A DNA stretch of 64,000 nucleotides from CAZDQL01 sp964507325 (GCA_964507325.1 CAZDQL010000022.1:1-64000); one strand, 5' to 3'. Positions 50,977-60,065 are shown, counted from the stretch's first letter. Notes: generated by a model not told the origin, from the letters alone. Numbers and translations: made by a program.

Positions 50977-52908
50977 ATGCACGAAGACCTGCGAGAGGAA
51001 CACGACGACTCGATGAGTCGTGTCGAGCGGGCCGCTGTGGAGTTCATCGCTCGCAGCGAGCAGGGAATCGAGACCACGCTGGACGACTGGCTGGTGGGTA
51101 TGGAGAGCGAGGAGGAGCGCGAGGAGCTGGTCGCGTTGGTCTCAGCGGCTCGTCGAGCGAGTCAGCTCCTGCCCCGACAGCTGTGCCGCGACACCGTGAT
51201 CGCCGGGCGCTACCGGATCCTGGAAGAGATCGGGTCGGGGGGCATGGGGCGCGTCTTCGCCGCACTCGACCAGCGACTCGATCGCAAGGTCGCGGTCAAG
51301 GTCTTGGCCTCGGTGCAGGCCGCGGATGCGAGACAGCGCGCGCTGTTCGAGCGGGAGTCGCAGCTCCTCGCGACCCTTCACCATCCCGGAATCGTCACCG
51401 TTCACGAATCGGGAGACGACGGCGATCTGGCCTACATCGTGATGAACCTGGTCGAGGGATCGGCCTTGTCCGAGGTGGTCGAGAACGCGCGCGAACGGAT
51501 GGACCCCGCAGTCCCAGGACCGGGACAGCTGCTCACCGGAGAAGACCTCGAAGAGGCGTTCGGCCTGCCGCTCGGCGAGGGGCAGGTCCAGCTGATCGAG
51601 AAGCGCTCTTGGTTCCGGGGGGTCGCGGCGATCACACTCGAGCTCGCACGCACACTGCAGGCGGCGCACGGAGCGGGGGTGGTGCACCGCGATATCAAGC
51701 CGAGCAACGTCATGCTGATCGGCGGGGGGTCCCCGGTGATCCTCGACTTCGGCCTGGCGGGGAACACCCAGGCAGTTGGCGCCGGAGAGGTCACCCGCGG
51801 GCTCTACGGGAGCGTGGCCTATCTCGCCCCGGAACGGATACAGAACCAAGAGGTGGGGGCCGACCCCCGCAGCGACATCTACCAGCTGGGGTTGATCCTG
51901 TACGAGCTGCTCACCTTGCAGCGCGCCTTCTCAGGCGAGTCGCTGGCCGACACCCTGATGCGGATCCACAGCGGGGTCTTCCAGCGTCCTCGCCAGGCCT
52001 ATGGCCATGTTCCCCGCGACCTCGAGGCGATCTGCCTGAAGGCGATCGAGCTCGACCCCCACCTGCGCTATCAGACGGCGACGGAGCTGCGCGAGGACCT
52101 CGAGCGCTACCTAGACGGTCGCGAACCGCAAGCCGCGCACGCCAGTCGCTTGCGCAGTGCGTGGCGTGGCGTGCGCTATCGCATCCGCAAGGACCCGCGC
52201 TGGACTGGAACCCTGGGCATGCTGACCGTTGCGCTGGTCGCCACCGTTCTGTGGCTCACCGTGGGCACGCAGGGGCCGGCGATCGAGTTCGGCGAGGGGC
52301 TGCGCTACCCCCGGACCACGGACTCCGCACCATGGACCCCGGTGGAGATCGGTGAGGGCGGGGTGCTCCGGCCAGGGGACTCGATGGGCGTGGTGCTCGA
52401 GGTCGCGCAGCGGGCGTACGTTCACGGGTTGTTCGTCTTCCGGAACAAGGACGACCAAGAGGTCTACGTCTGTCCGATACCGGTGGGCACTCGGGAGGAC
52501 GGCCCCAGGGTCGAACCGGAAGCGACCGAACCGTGGTTCCTGCAACTGCGCGAGGGGACGCACCACCTCATCACCGGCATCGTCGACGAGAGCGACGAAT
52601 ACGAGAAGCTCCTGATCTACGCCAGTCCGTACTTCGAGCCGGCGCTGGAGGAGTGGATGAAGGACCTGGCGACCTACCGCAGGAGCCATCCCGGTCCCGG
52701 CGTCCCCGCAGCGGCTGGCTTCGCCATGATCGACTTCGAGCTCGAGCGCGGTCGGCCCCTGGAGCTCACGCCGCAGCAGCGAGCCCGGGCGGAGGAGATC
52801 GGGAACCTCTCCCGTGGGCAGACGGAAGGGGAGGTCGAGCTGGACGTGGATTCGCTCGGCATCTTCCGGCTACAGTGCGAAGTGCGGTCCTCCGGCGAGA
52901 ACCGCTGA
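50977..52908 (+). CDS. Transmembrane Ser/Thr protein kinase
   Basis: A 643-residue kinase, ATG at 50977. After an acidic N-terminus the PknB-like kinase shows 'GSGGMG' (86-91), Lys108 in 'VAVKVL', catalytic 'HRDIKPSNVM' (Asp239), 'DFG' (257-259) and 'GSVAYLAPE'. An insert of about 40 residues before helix E ('MDPAVPGPGQLLTGEDLEEA') is unusual. The membrane helix is about 411-429 ('TLGMLTVALVATVLWLTVG'). The C-terminal extracytoplasmic domain ('MGVVLEVAQRAYVHGLFVF' to 'HHLITGIVDES') locally resembles the C-terminal domain of the divergent caspase-like protein. Followed after 18 bp by an ECF sigma gene, so probably co-transcribed, forming a signalling pair. Confidence 0.92.
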   Translation: MHEDLREEHDDSMSRVERAAVEFIARSEQGIETTLDDWLVGMESEEEREELVALVSAARRASQLLPRQLCRDTVIAGRYRILEEIGSGGMGRVFAALDQRLDRKVAVKVLASVQAADARQRALFERESQLLATLHHPGIVTVHESGDDGDLAYIVMNLVEGSALSEVVENARERMDPAVPGPGQLLTGEDLEEAFGLPLGEGQVQLIEKRSWFRGVAAITLELARTLQAAHGAGVVHRDIKPSNVMLIGGGSPVILDFGLAGNTQAVGAGEVTRGLYGSVAYLAPERIQNQEVGADPRSDIYQLGLILYELLTLQRAFSGESLADTLMRIHSGVFQRPRQAYGHVPRDLEAICLKAIELDPHLRYQTATELREDLERYLDGREPQAAHASRLRSAWRGVRYRIRKDPRWTGTLGMLTVALVATVLWLTVGTQGPAIEFGEGLRYPRTTDSAPWTPVEIGEGGVLRPGDSMGVVLEVAQRAYVHGLFVFRNKDDQEVYVCPIPVGTREDGPRVEPEATEPWFLQLREGTHHLITGIVDESDEYEKLLIYASPYFEPALEEWMKDLATYRRSHPGPGVPAAAGFAMIDFELERGRPLELTPQQRARAEEIGNLSRGQTEGEVELDVDSLGIFRLQCEVRSSGENR

Positions 52909-52926
52909 GTACCCAGACCGACCTCG

Positions 52927-53547
52927 ATGGATGACCCGCTGACGCGCTCACTAGATCTCCTGCGGGAGGCACAGGCGGGTGACGAGTCAGCCCAGGGCCG
53001 TCTCTTCGAGCGCTACTACGAACGCGTGCGCAGTGTCGTGCGGCTGCGCCTCGGTTCGAGGCTACGCGGCAGGATGGACTCGGGAGACATCCTGCAGGAG
53101 ACCTTCCTGCAGGCCGTGCGTTCCTTCGAGAACTTCGAGGCGCGCGAGGAGGCGAGCCTGATCAACTGGCTGTGCAAGCTGGCCGAGCGGCAGATCCTGG
53201 CCGCGGCCGACTACCACGGAGCCCAGCGCCGCGAGGCCGACCGGGCAGTGTCGATGACGCCGCCCCCTTCCGCCTCTCCCAGTCGCTACCTCGCCGGCCA
53301 GCTTGCGGACGAGACCCGCGGTCCGATCGACCGCCTGAGCGATGAGGAGCGGGAAGCCCTCGTGGAGGAATGCGTCGGCGAGCTCCCCCCCGACCTGCGC
53401 GAGCTGATCCTGATGCGCGACTATCTCGGCGCATCGTGGGAGACGGTGGCCCAGGAGTGCCAGCGCCCCAGCCCCGATGCGGCGCGCATGATGCACGCGC
53501 GCGCGTTGGCCGAGCTCGGGGTGCTCTTGCGAGCGCGGGGGCTGTGA
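52927..53547 (+). CDS. ECF-type RNA polymerase sigma factor
   Basis: A 206-residue sigma-70 family protein starting 18 bp after the kinase. Region 2: 'DESAQGRLFERYYERVRSVV', 'MDSGDILQETFLQAVRSFENF', 'FINWL'-like 'SLINWLCKLAERQILAAADY'. Region 4: 'LPPDLRELILMRDYLGASWE' followed by a helix-turn-helix-like 'CQRPSPDAARMMHARALAEL'. The arrangement matches Planctomycetota-type ECF factors paired with Ser/Thr kinases; phosphorylation by the upstream kinase is an attractive inference. Target promoters unknown. Convergent with the 53641-54732 gene across a strong hairpin. Confidence 0.9.
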   Translation: MDDPLTRSLDLLREAQAGDESAQGRLFERYYERVRSVVRLRLGSRLRGRMDSGDILQETFLQAVRSFENFEAREEASLINWLCKLAERQILAAADYHGAQRREADRAVSMTPPPSASPSRYLAGQLADETRGPIDRLSDEEREALVEECVGELPPDLRELILMRDYLGASWETVAQECQRPSPDAARMMHARALAELGVLLRARGL

Positions 53548-53582
53548 GTGGTTTCTCCCTCGGTGTGAAGGCAGCGGAATGG

Positions 53583-53618
53583 AGAAGAGAGGAGGATCCG
53601 AGGATCCCCCTCTCTTCT
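53583..53618. terminator. Bidirectional hairpin between convergent genes
   Basis: AGAAGAGAGGAGGATCC (53583-53599) and GGATCCCCCTCTCTTCT (53602-53618) form a 17-bp stem with a single A-C mismatch and a two-base centre (innermost pairs would open). It lies 35 bp past the ECF stop and 22 bp before the end of the opposite gene, ideal for terminating both transcripts; T/A-rich flanks on both arms mimic intrinsic terminators. Confidence 0.7.
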
Positions 53619-53640
53619 GTCGAGTGTCCAGTGTGACTCT

Positions 53641-54732
53641 CTACAGCAGGTCGTAGACCTTGTGGAAGTAGCCCGTGCTGTAGTGGAAGACGGTGAGCGT
53701 CTTGTAGACGTCCTTGAACGGCCACGGCATGTCGAGCTCCGCGTAGAGGAAGATCTTCAGAGTCAAGGGGTAGAAGTAGACCTCGAGAGAGGCATTGACC
53801 TCCAGCTTCGGAGGATCCTCGTCGACGTCTCCCCAGGCACCGAGGAGCGGGTTGTTCGCAGAAGCCTGGGTGGTCGAGCTTCCAAAGAGACCACCATTCC
53901 AGACGTTCGGACGCACGTCGAAGTTGACGGTCGGGACCAGATGGAAGAACGACATCGAGGCTCCAACGCCGGCACTGGCGAAGCTCCAGCCGATGCCGGC
54001 CTCTGCCGAGCCGTAGCCGCCGACACGCATCTGCCCCGCCAGACCGATGATCGGGCCATCCGCACCGACGGACAGCACGGGCGAGACCTGGTAGACGATC
54101 TTGCCTCCCGCCTCTACATCGACCGTCACGGGGATGTAGCCGGCGATGTAGTACGTGTACTCTGCGTCGATGACGTTGAGGGCCTTGTAGAGCTCGAAGC
54201 CGGTGCTGGCGCTGTACTGCGGGTTGACGACGGTGATTCCGCCGATTCTCCCCAGCAGATGTCCATGCGCGGAGAGTCCTTGCATCATGTTCGACGCCTC
54301 GCCGGCGGAGTTGACGTCCCATTTGCCGTTGCGCCCCTCGGCGAAGAGGTCCAGGCGCGCACCCTCGATGCTCTTGCCGAAGATGCGAAGAGTCCCTTTG
54401 GCGCGGCCCAGGGCGCTGGCATAGCGCAACGTGCCGAGATGGCACTCGACGGCCTTGGTCTTGATGCGACCCACGATCGTCCCGGTGCCCCCGTTGCTGC
54501 TGCTCCCCAGGCTCTTGCTGACGATCTTCTCGTGGACGGTGACCTCTTGCTTCGGGCCCGCCGCAGGGGGCGGAGGCGGGGGAAGGCTGGGAGCCTCGTA
54601 GCCGGGCACGTTGCCGCCCCAGCCGGGGCCCATGGGACCATGGAAGCCAGACCCAGCGCTGGCCGCTCCGGAGAGGACCAGGGCGGAAACGGCGAGGGCG
54701 AGATGCCTTGCATTTGTCGTGGTGGGTTTCAT
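53641..54732 (-). CDS. Secreted protein of unknown function with Pro-rich N-terminus
   Basis: A 363-residue protein. The signal peptide is residues 1-26 ('LALAVSALVLSGAASA'). A Gly/Pro-rich segment with seven prolines near residue 52 follows. The rest is beta-rich with alternating hydrophobic residues and many Gly/Ser ('GSAEAGIGWSFASAGVGASM', 'LEVNASLEVYFYPLTLKIFL'), suggesting an outer-membrane or surface beta-structure. No known domain was recognised. It is a single gene between two hairpins, 192 bp downstream of the HEAT/vitellogenin-like gene on the same strand. Confidence 0.8.
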   Translation of the reverse strand: MKPTTTNARHLALAVSALVLSGAASAGSGFHGPMGPGWGGNVPGYEAPSLPPPPPPAAGPKQEVTVHEKIVSKSLGSSSNGGTGTIVGRIKTKAVECHLGTLRYASALGRAKGTLRIFGKSIEGARLDLFAEGRNGKWDVNSAGEASNMMQGLSAHGHLLGRIGGITVVNPQYSASTGFELYKALNVIDAEYTYYIAGYIPVTVDVEAGGKIVYQVSPVLSVGADGPIIGLAGQMRVGGYGSAEAGIGWSFASAGVGASMSFFHLVPTVNFDVRPNVWNGGLFGSSTTQASANNPLLGAWGDVDEDPPKLEVNASLEVYFYPLTLKIFLYAELDMPWPFKDVYKTLTVFHYSTGYFHKVYDLL

Positions 54733-54845
54733 GTCGGGTGTTCCCTGCTGTCTGAGTAGTGGTGGGATCGAAGCGCTGTTGACTTGTGGAGTGCTTCACT
54801 CTCGACAGGGGCGTCGGCGCACGGAGCGAAGTGAATTGCAGACAA

Positions 54846-54881
54846 GAAAACCCGCCGGCGCTGGATCAGCAGCCGGCGGGC
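54846..54881 (-). terminator. Intrinsic terminator of the HEAT/vitellogenin-like gene
   Basis: On the minus strand a 9-bp perfect GC stem (CCCGCCGGC with GCCGGCGGG, positions 54872-54880 and 54851-54859) with a 12-base loop is followed by TTTTCTTG. It lies about 45 bp beyond the stop of the 54925-56910 gene, a textbook Rho-independent arrangement. Confidence 0.8.
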
Positions 54882-54924
54882 AGGTGGCGTCAGGAGCAGT
54901 GGCTGACGCACGCAGGGAACGACT

Positions 54925-56910
54925 TCAGGAGGAAAGCATCTCGCTGCACATGAGTCGTATCTCCTCGGAGGGGTCCGCGGCGGCGACCTGTTGGAGCAGG
55001 TAGAGGGCCGCTGGGTTCGTGCCCAGCAGCGCCCCCAACCCGAGCACCGTCGCTCGCCGCAGGTCCGTGCGGGGATGGGCCAGGACCTCGGCTGCCTTGA
55101 AGAGAGCCTCCTGGGTCCCGGTGGCGGCGAGCACCTCCGCGGCCAGGCACTGCACGTGCTCGGAAGCGTCCCCGGTGACGATCTGACCCAGGATCTCAGC
55201 CTGCTCGGGGCCGGGGAGTGATCCCAGCGCAGTGACCACCGCCACGCGGACGGGCACTTCCGGATGCTGGCTGTACGCCGCGACTCGCTCGAGAGCTTGG
55301 GGAGAGGCGGTGTTCCCCAGGGCCTGGATCCACGAGCTCAGCATCCCCGAATCGATCGCCTGCTGTTCGATCGAGAGCAGACTCTCCAGCGGTGCATCCC
55401 CCAGCTCGGCCGCCCGCTCTCCACGGCCGAAGGCTCCCATCAGGAGCAGGGAGGTGCTCTTCAGCTCGGGGGAGAGGTGGTCGTCGCTCAGCAAGCCCCG
55501 CACGGCCTCGAAGGTCCCCCGACCGGGTCGCTCGAGGTTGAACATCGCCAATGAGGTCGCCAGGCGGAATTCCGCTCGGCGGCCGCGGTCGACCATGTAG
55601 TCGACCAGCTTCGCCTGACCGGCCGTCGTGTTGGAGTCGGCGAGGCAGTCGAGCAGGGATTGGGTCAGCGCGCGGGAGTTCCCCGGCATCTCGACCCAGC
55701 TCAGGAGCTCGTCGAGACATTCGGGAGAGAGGCGCAGCTTCCAGCTGATCAGGCGACAGAGCTGGTAGTGCTCAGCGGAGTCGTAGGCCCCAGCATCGGT
55801 GAGGGTCAGGAGCTGCGCGAGGAGGTCGCAGAGCTCGACGTCGGCGAGCCTCCTGGCCATTCTCTCCCGCTTGTGCTCCCGGGCGAGGGTTCCGTCACTC
55901 GCGGGACGGATCGGCTCGAACATCCCCTCCCAGTCTTCGGGTGCCGCGAAGTCGCCGGCCTCGACGCCCACCAGATGGAAGCACAGGGCGCTGTGATTCT
56001 CGATGCGCACGTGCAGCCCCTCCAGGTCGTTTCTCTGGGATTCCCGAGTGTCAGCCTCCTCGATCCACCCGAGGGCGGGATCGAGCAAACAGTGGGCAGC
56101 CGCTCGAATCCAAGGCAGCATCTCGAACTCCTGGGTCCCCGGCTGCGCCAGGTAGGCGAACTTCTTCTTGTTGATCCGTCGGAGCTCGTTCAAGTTCTCT
56201 CGCACCGGCTCTTCGTAGCGCGCTTCGAAGAACCCAGTCGCGTCCTCTTCCCGAGTGGTCCACTCCCGCTCCACTCCCTCGGGGACGACGAATTGGAAGC
56301 CCGCCATCACGCCGCGGACGATCATCTCCTGTTGACCGCCGAACTCCTCGGGGAAGCGAAACCCGGTCTGGGTTCCACCCGAGTTCATGCGCATCAGGGT
56401 GCGCTGTCGGAGCGGCTCGATCATGCTCCGCAGCTGCATCGGGTCGGCGCTTTCACCGCTCGCCCTGGCCGAGAATGTGAGCTCGGGGAATGCGATTCCG
56501 ACCAGGATCTCGTCTTCGCGCCGGTCGAGCACACTCAGGCGCACCCGACCGGACAGGAGGTAGTGCAGTTCCTGAGCAGCATCCCCCTCGGTCGAGGTGA
56601 CGCTGACGCGCGTGTCGTGCTCGAACTCGTAGACGAACGCCTGACCGGCGGCTGCGCTGTAGGCTCCGCGTCGAGTCCCGAGCCGCGGCGCCGCCCGTCG
56701 GGTCGAGGAGTCTCCTCGCCTGGCCGCGTCCAGCATGAACTCCGAGCCCTCGGAGGAGTACCCGACCACCGTGGCGCCACGAGCCTCGGGCGCTCCAGAA
56801 TCACCGACGGGACCGACGAGCTGGGAGAGAAGCGCCAGGAGGCCCAGGACGAGCAGAGCGGTGAATCCGAGGATCCAGTTCCGGAGAGGGCGGAGAGGGG
56901 GGAGTGTCAT
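54925..56910 (-). CDS. Membrane-anchored protein with vitellogenin-N-like beta region and HEAT-like helical domain
   Basis: A 661-residue protein. The N-terminal membrane anchor is 'WILGFTALLVLGLLALLSQLV' (about 12-32). A beta-rich region follows ('AFVYEFEHDTRVSVTSTEGD', 'LHYLLSGRVRLSVLDRREDE', 'MIVRGVMAGFQFVVPEGV'), then an alpha-helical solenoid to the end, with HEAT-like units at its C-terminus ('HPEVPVRVAVVTALGSL', 'HVQCLAAEVLAATG', 'RTDLRRATVLGLGALLG', 'SEEIRLMCSEMLS'). The order beta-barrel then helical repeat is reminiscent of the large lipid transfer (vitellogenin N) module, with bacterial homologues in some delta-proteobacteria; this is inference. Otherwise function unknown. Confidence 0.8.
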   Translation of the reverse strand: MTLPPLRPLRNWILGFTALLVLGLLALLSQLVGPVGDSGAPEARGATVVGYSSEGSEFMLDAARRGDSSTRRAAPRLGTRRGAYSAAAGQAFVYEFEHDTRVSVTSTEGDAAQELHYLLSGRVRLSVLDRREDEILVGIAFPELTFSARASGESADPMQLRSMIEPLRQRTLMRMNSGGTQTGFRFPEEFGGQQEMIVRGVMAGFQFVVPEGVEREWTTREEDATGFFEARYEEPVRENLNELRRINKKKFAYLAQPGTQEFEMLPWIRAAAHCLLDPALGWIEEADTRESQRNDLEGLHVRIENHSALCFHLVGVEAGDFAAPEDWEGMFEPIRPASDGTLAREHKRERMARRLADVELCDLLAQLLTLTDAGAYDSAEHYQLCRLISWKLRLSPECLDELLSWVEMPGNSRALTQSLLDCLADSNTTAGQAKLVDYMVDRGRRAEFRLATSLAMFNLERPGRGTFEAVRGLLSDDHLSPELKSTSLLLMGAFGRGERAAELGDAPLESLLSIEQQAIDSGMLSSWIQALGNTASPQALERVAAYSQHPEVPVRVAVVTALGSLPGPEQAEILGQIVTGDASEHVQCLAAEVLAATGTQEALFKAAEVLAHPRTDLRRATVLGLGALLGTNPAALYLLQQVAAADPSEEIRLMCSEMLSS

Positions 56911-57131
56911 CGGGTGCTCCTTGGGGGATCTGCTCCAGTGCGACCAGCGGGTTCTGGCTGCATCAGGGGCAGGCGCGGAGCGCTCGAAGGAGAAAGGCCG
57001 AGAATCCGCCGCAGGGGCCCAGAGCGGCCGCTACGGCAGCGTTATGCCCCAAAATGGTGCAGTTCGGCAGCGCCAGCGCGCCCTGCTGCTCGCCAGCGGG
57101 GGCGCCGTCAAGCCCTCACCGGGTCGGGCCC

Positions 57132-59567
57132 CTACGGGTTCCTCGTCCCTCCCCACTTGGGAGGGCCGCCGGTGGAGCGCCACCCACCGCTTCCCAGCGC
57201 CCCGGGGTCGGTGGCCAACCAGATGTCGTACCCCTGATCGGGCAGGTGATTGCCCTGCCAGGTCACGTACAGGCAGCCCCTGCCGTAGGCGGCCGAGGGG
57301 CTGCTCTGCAAGGCGGGGGGCAGATCGTTCCCCACGCTGCGATTGCCGTGGGCCGGCTTGCCGCTGGCACCGAAGCGCTGGTAGTAGACCTGTGGGTAGT
57401 CGCTGCGATAGTCGGTCCACAGGACGGTGAAGGAGGCATCGACATCCACGGCGACTTCGGGGGAGGTCCTGAGCGCCGGTCCGCTGTCGTCGCTGACCTT
57501 GAAGTCGGGACCCAGGGGAGCGCCCAAGGAGTCGAAGCGCCGGGCGTAGATCTCGTACTCACCGGAGCGGTTGTCCCTCCAGGCGTAGACCGTGGAGCCT
57601 CCGGGATGCATGTCGAGGACGGAGTACCGGCGGTAGGCGACCCCTCCGCTTCCGTCGTTGACCTTGAAGATGTCTCCCAGCCGCACGCCCGACGAATCGA
57701 AGCTCTGAGCGTAGAGGTTCCAGCCAATCATGTGGCCGTCGTTCTCCGACCAGACGACCGTGAAGTTGCCGGCACCGTCGATCGCCACGTCCGGAGAGGA
57801 TTGAGTGGTGCCCGCGGGATCGGTGTTGACGCGGACGTTTCCTCCGAGCGGCGCCCCGGTCGCGTCGTAGCGCTGCATGAAGACGTCGTAGAAGTCGAAG
57901 CGGGAGTCGGCCCAGACCACGACGAACTCGCCCGAGGGGGCCATGGCGAGCTCAATCCCGTACTGCGAGCCCTCCGTTCCCTCATTGACCTTGGTGTTCG
58001 GCCCGACCGGCAGGCCGTAGGCGTCGTAGAGCTGGAAGAAGACGTCGCTGTAGCTGACACGCCCGTCGATCCAAGCGACCACCGACTGGCCGGCATCGTT
58101 CATGGCGACGTTGGGCTGGCGCTGGTGTACGTCCGTGGCGTCGTCGTTCACGAGCGTCTCGGCACCCAACGGCGTTCCATCGGAGGCGTAGCGCCGGATG
58201 TACACGTCCTCGTGGCCGTCGCGCATGTCCTCCCAGACCACCGCGAAGGCCCCCGAGCCGTTGGCCGCGATCTCCGGGAACTCCTGATTGCAGGCCGCCA
58301 CGTCGTCATTGGCGACCGTGGCCGGACCCAGCGGATTGCGGGCGCTGTCGAAGCGCTGCATCCCCAGGTCGTACTGCTGCGGCGCCTGGTAGCGGATCGA
58401 CTCCCAGACGATCGTGGTCTGCTCATAGCCGTCCACGGCGATCGCGGGCGAGTAGAAGCTCGTGGGGCTGCTCGGCTCGGCCACGAGGACGTTCCGGCCC
58501 AAGGGCTGTCCGTCGGAGGCGAACCACTGGCCGAAGATCGAGCGCAGGCCGTCCACGTAGTCGTGCCAGGAGATGACGAAGGCGTTGGAGGGCCCCAGCG
58601 CGACGACGGGGTCCATGTTGTAGATGCCGCCCTGCGCCTCATCCACGCGGAAGTTCGAGCCGATCAGCGCCCCGGCGGTGCCGACCCTCTGAGCGAAGAC
58701 GCCGTACGTCCCAGCGTCTCGCTGATCCGCCCAGGTGACGAGCGCGTGATCGTCGTCGCTCATCGCCACGTCCGGCCGCTGGTGGTCCATGTCGGTGGCG
58801 TCGTCGGACACCCAGAGCGGGTCACCCCAAGGGGTCCCGTCGGACGCGTAGGCGCGCGCGAAGATCTCCGGGAAGTACAGGTCCACGTCGATCCAGGCGA
58901 TCGTGAAGGCCCCGTTCGGGCTCATGCCCACGGCCGGCCGGCTGGTGAAGGCGAACTCGGCGGGGACGTCAACGCGGAAGTTTGAGCCGAGCGGTGCTCC
59001 ACTGCTGCCGAAGCGCTGAGCGTAGATCGCAGCGTCTCCGCGTGAATCCTCCCAGACCACGACGAAGTTGCCCAGGGCGTCGCAGGCGATGTCGGGGTAG
59101 CCCTGGACCTCCTCGCCCGCGTCGTCGTTCACGACGAGGCTCGCGCCCAAGGGAGTCCCGGACGCATCGAACTGCCGCACGAAGACGTCCGCGTCACCGT
59201 TGCGGCTGTCGCTCCAGGTGACGGTGAAGTTGCCCGCGCCATCGACCGCGACGCGCGGGGATTCCTCCGAGACCCGCCGGATTGGATCCTCGTTCACCTG
59301 TTCGCTCGCAGCGAGCGGCCCACCGTCGGCCCCGAAGAGACGCCAGCGGATGTCGGCCGTGCCGTTGCGCTCGTCGAGCCAGACCGCCACCAACCCGCCG
59401 CTGGGGGTGGCCGCGATCGCCGGTTGGCCCTGATTCAGTCCCAAGCCGACCGTGGCATTGACCTGGGTGCTCGGGGACTCTGCAGAGAGTGCGACGCCAG
59501 TGGTCAGGCCGCATGCGGCCAGGACTGAGAGCACTCGGCCGCAGGAGGTGAAGGGGAATCGAAGCAT
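57132..59567 (-). CDS. Secreted repeat protein, ~58-residue beta-propeller-like units
   Basis: An 811-residue protein starting at the ATG complementary to 59565-59567, with the signal peptide about residues 1-29 ('LAACGLTTGVALSAES'). Some twelve repeats of about 58 residues have the pattern 'xxPDVAxDxxGNFVVVWxDxRxGDxDVYxQRFDxxGxPLGxNxxVN'. The Asp/Arg/Trp-rich turns resemble sialidase-type or WD-like propeller blades. There is no catalytic domain, and the C-terminus ends in a Gly-rich tail. Probably an extracellular binding or surface protein; similar proteins are abundant in environmental Planctomycetota and Myxococcota. Function unknown. Confidence 0.85.
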   Translation of the reverse strand: MLRFPFTSCGRVLSVLAACGLTTGVALSAESPSTQVNATVGLGLNQGQPAIAATPSGGLVAVWLDERNGTADIRWRLFGADGGPLAASEQVNEDPIRRVSEESPRVAVDGAGNFTVTWSDSRNGDADVFVRQFDASGTPLGASLVVNDDAGEEVQGYPDIACDALGNFVVVWEDSRGDAAIYAQRFGSSGAPLGSNFRVDVPAEFAFTSRPAVGMSPNGAFTIAWIDVDLYFPEIFARAYASDGTPWGDPLWVSDDATDMDHQRPDVAMSDDDHALVTWADQRDAGTYGVFAQRVGTAGALIGSNFRVDEAQGGIYNMDPVVALGPSNAFVISWHDYVDGLRSIFGQWFASDGQPLGRNVLVAEPSSPTSFYSPAIAVDGYEQTTIVWESIRYQAPQQYDLGMQRFDSARNPLGPATVANDDVAACNQEFPEIAANGSGAFAVVWEDMRDGHEDVYIRRYASDGTPLGAETLVNDDATDVHQRQPNVAMNDAGQSVVAWIDGRVSYSDVFFQLYDAYGLPVGPNTKVNEGTEGSQYGIELAMAPSGEFVVVWADSRFDFYDVFMQRYDATGAPLGGNVRVNTDPAGTTQSSPDVAIDGAGNFTVVWSENDGHMIGWNLYAQSFDSSGVRLGDIFKVNDGSGGVAYRRYSVLDMHPGGSTVYAWRDNRSGEYEIYARRFDSLGAPLGPDFKVSDDSGPALRTSPEVAVDVDASFTVLWTDYRSDYPQVYYQRFGASGKPAHGNRSVGNDLPPALQSSPSAAYGRGCLYVTWQGNHLPDQGYDIWLATDPGALGSGGWRSTGGPPKWGGTRNP

Positions 59568-59682
59568 GGTTGAGCCTCTGACTGCGCGGGGAATCACCGG
59601 GGCATCCGATCCGACTGGAGGCCGCGACAGCGCCGCGAAGGCCCGACCGCCGAGCGCCCTCCCTCTGGGATGTGCCGATTGA

Positions 59683-59705
59683 CCGCAATTGTCATACCAA
59701 TGCGG
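59683..59705. repeat. Imperfect dyad CCGCA-TTG...CCAA-TGCGG
   Basis: The sequence CCGCAATTGTCATACCAATGCGG has two arms (CCGCA and TGCGG perfect; inner TTG/CCAA partly paired). It lies about 116 bp upstream of the minus-strand repeat-protein gene and in an AT-richer pocket, so a regulatory site is possible. Confidence 0.3.
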
Positions 59706-59849
59706 TAGGAATGCCCAGTATCCCTGTGTGAGCGCCATCCAGAGCACGGGACGCACGTTCAGCCCCACTCGGGCACCACTCTCTTTGCAGGAGGATCGCG
59801 AAATGCCACCAGGGCGCGCCGGGCATCGCGGGGTTTCGCGTTTTCGTTC

Positions 59850-60065
59850 TGAACTGCCCCCCCTCCGTGTGCATCCGGCTGTCGACGCCTCGACCACCGC
59901 GTTCTGAACCCACCTCAGGTCCCCCCAGAACCGGCGTTCGCCGGTGCCCGTTCGTCAGCCTCCCCCAGAGGGCCTGCGCCGGGGGCAGGGCGCCCCAAGT
60001 CCTTTGGAGCGAAGAGGCTACGACGAGCGGCCTCGCGAGAAGCACAACGAAGGGGGGCAGTTCAT
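59850..60065. mobile_element. MITE-like inverted-repeat element, copy B
   Basis: A 216-bp segment with terminal inverted repeats: left TGAACTGCCCCCCCTCCGTG (59850-59869), right end reading inwards TGAACTGCCCCCCTTCGTTG (from 60065). The first 13 bases are identical. A 3-bp TTC flanks both ends, a possible target duplication. Internally it shares blocks with copy A: 'GAGGGCCTGC', and GCGCCCCAAGTCCTTTG here versus GCGCCCGAAGTCTTTG in copy A. No transposase. It sits in the leader region of the MacA-like gene. Confidence 0.7.

Noticed and set aside
56911..57131. A third copy of the inverted-repeat element near 'gtgcagttcggcagcg'
   Set aside because: Only a short partial match to the terminal repeat and no opposing repeat were found.
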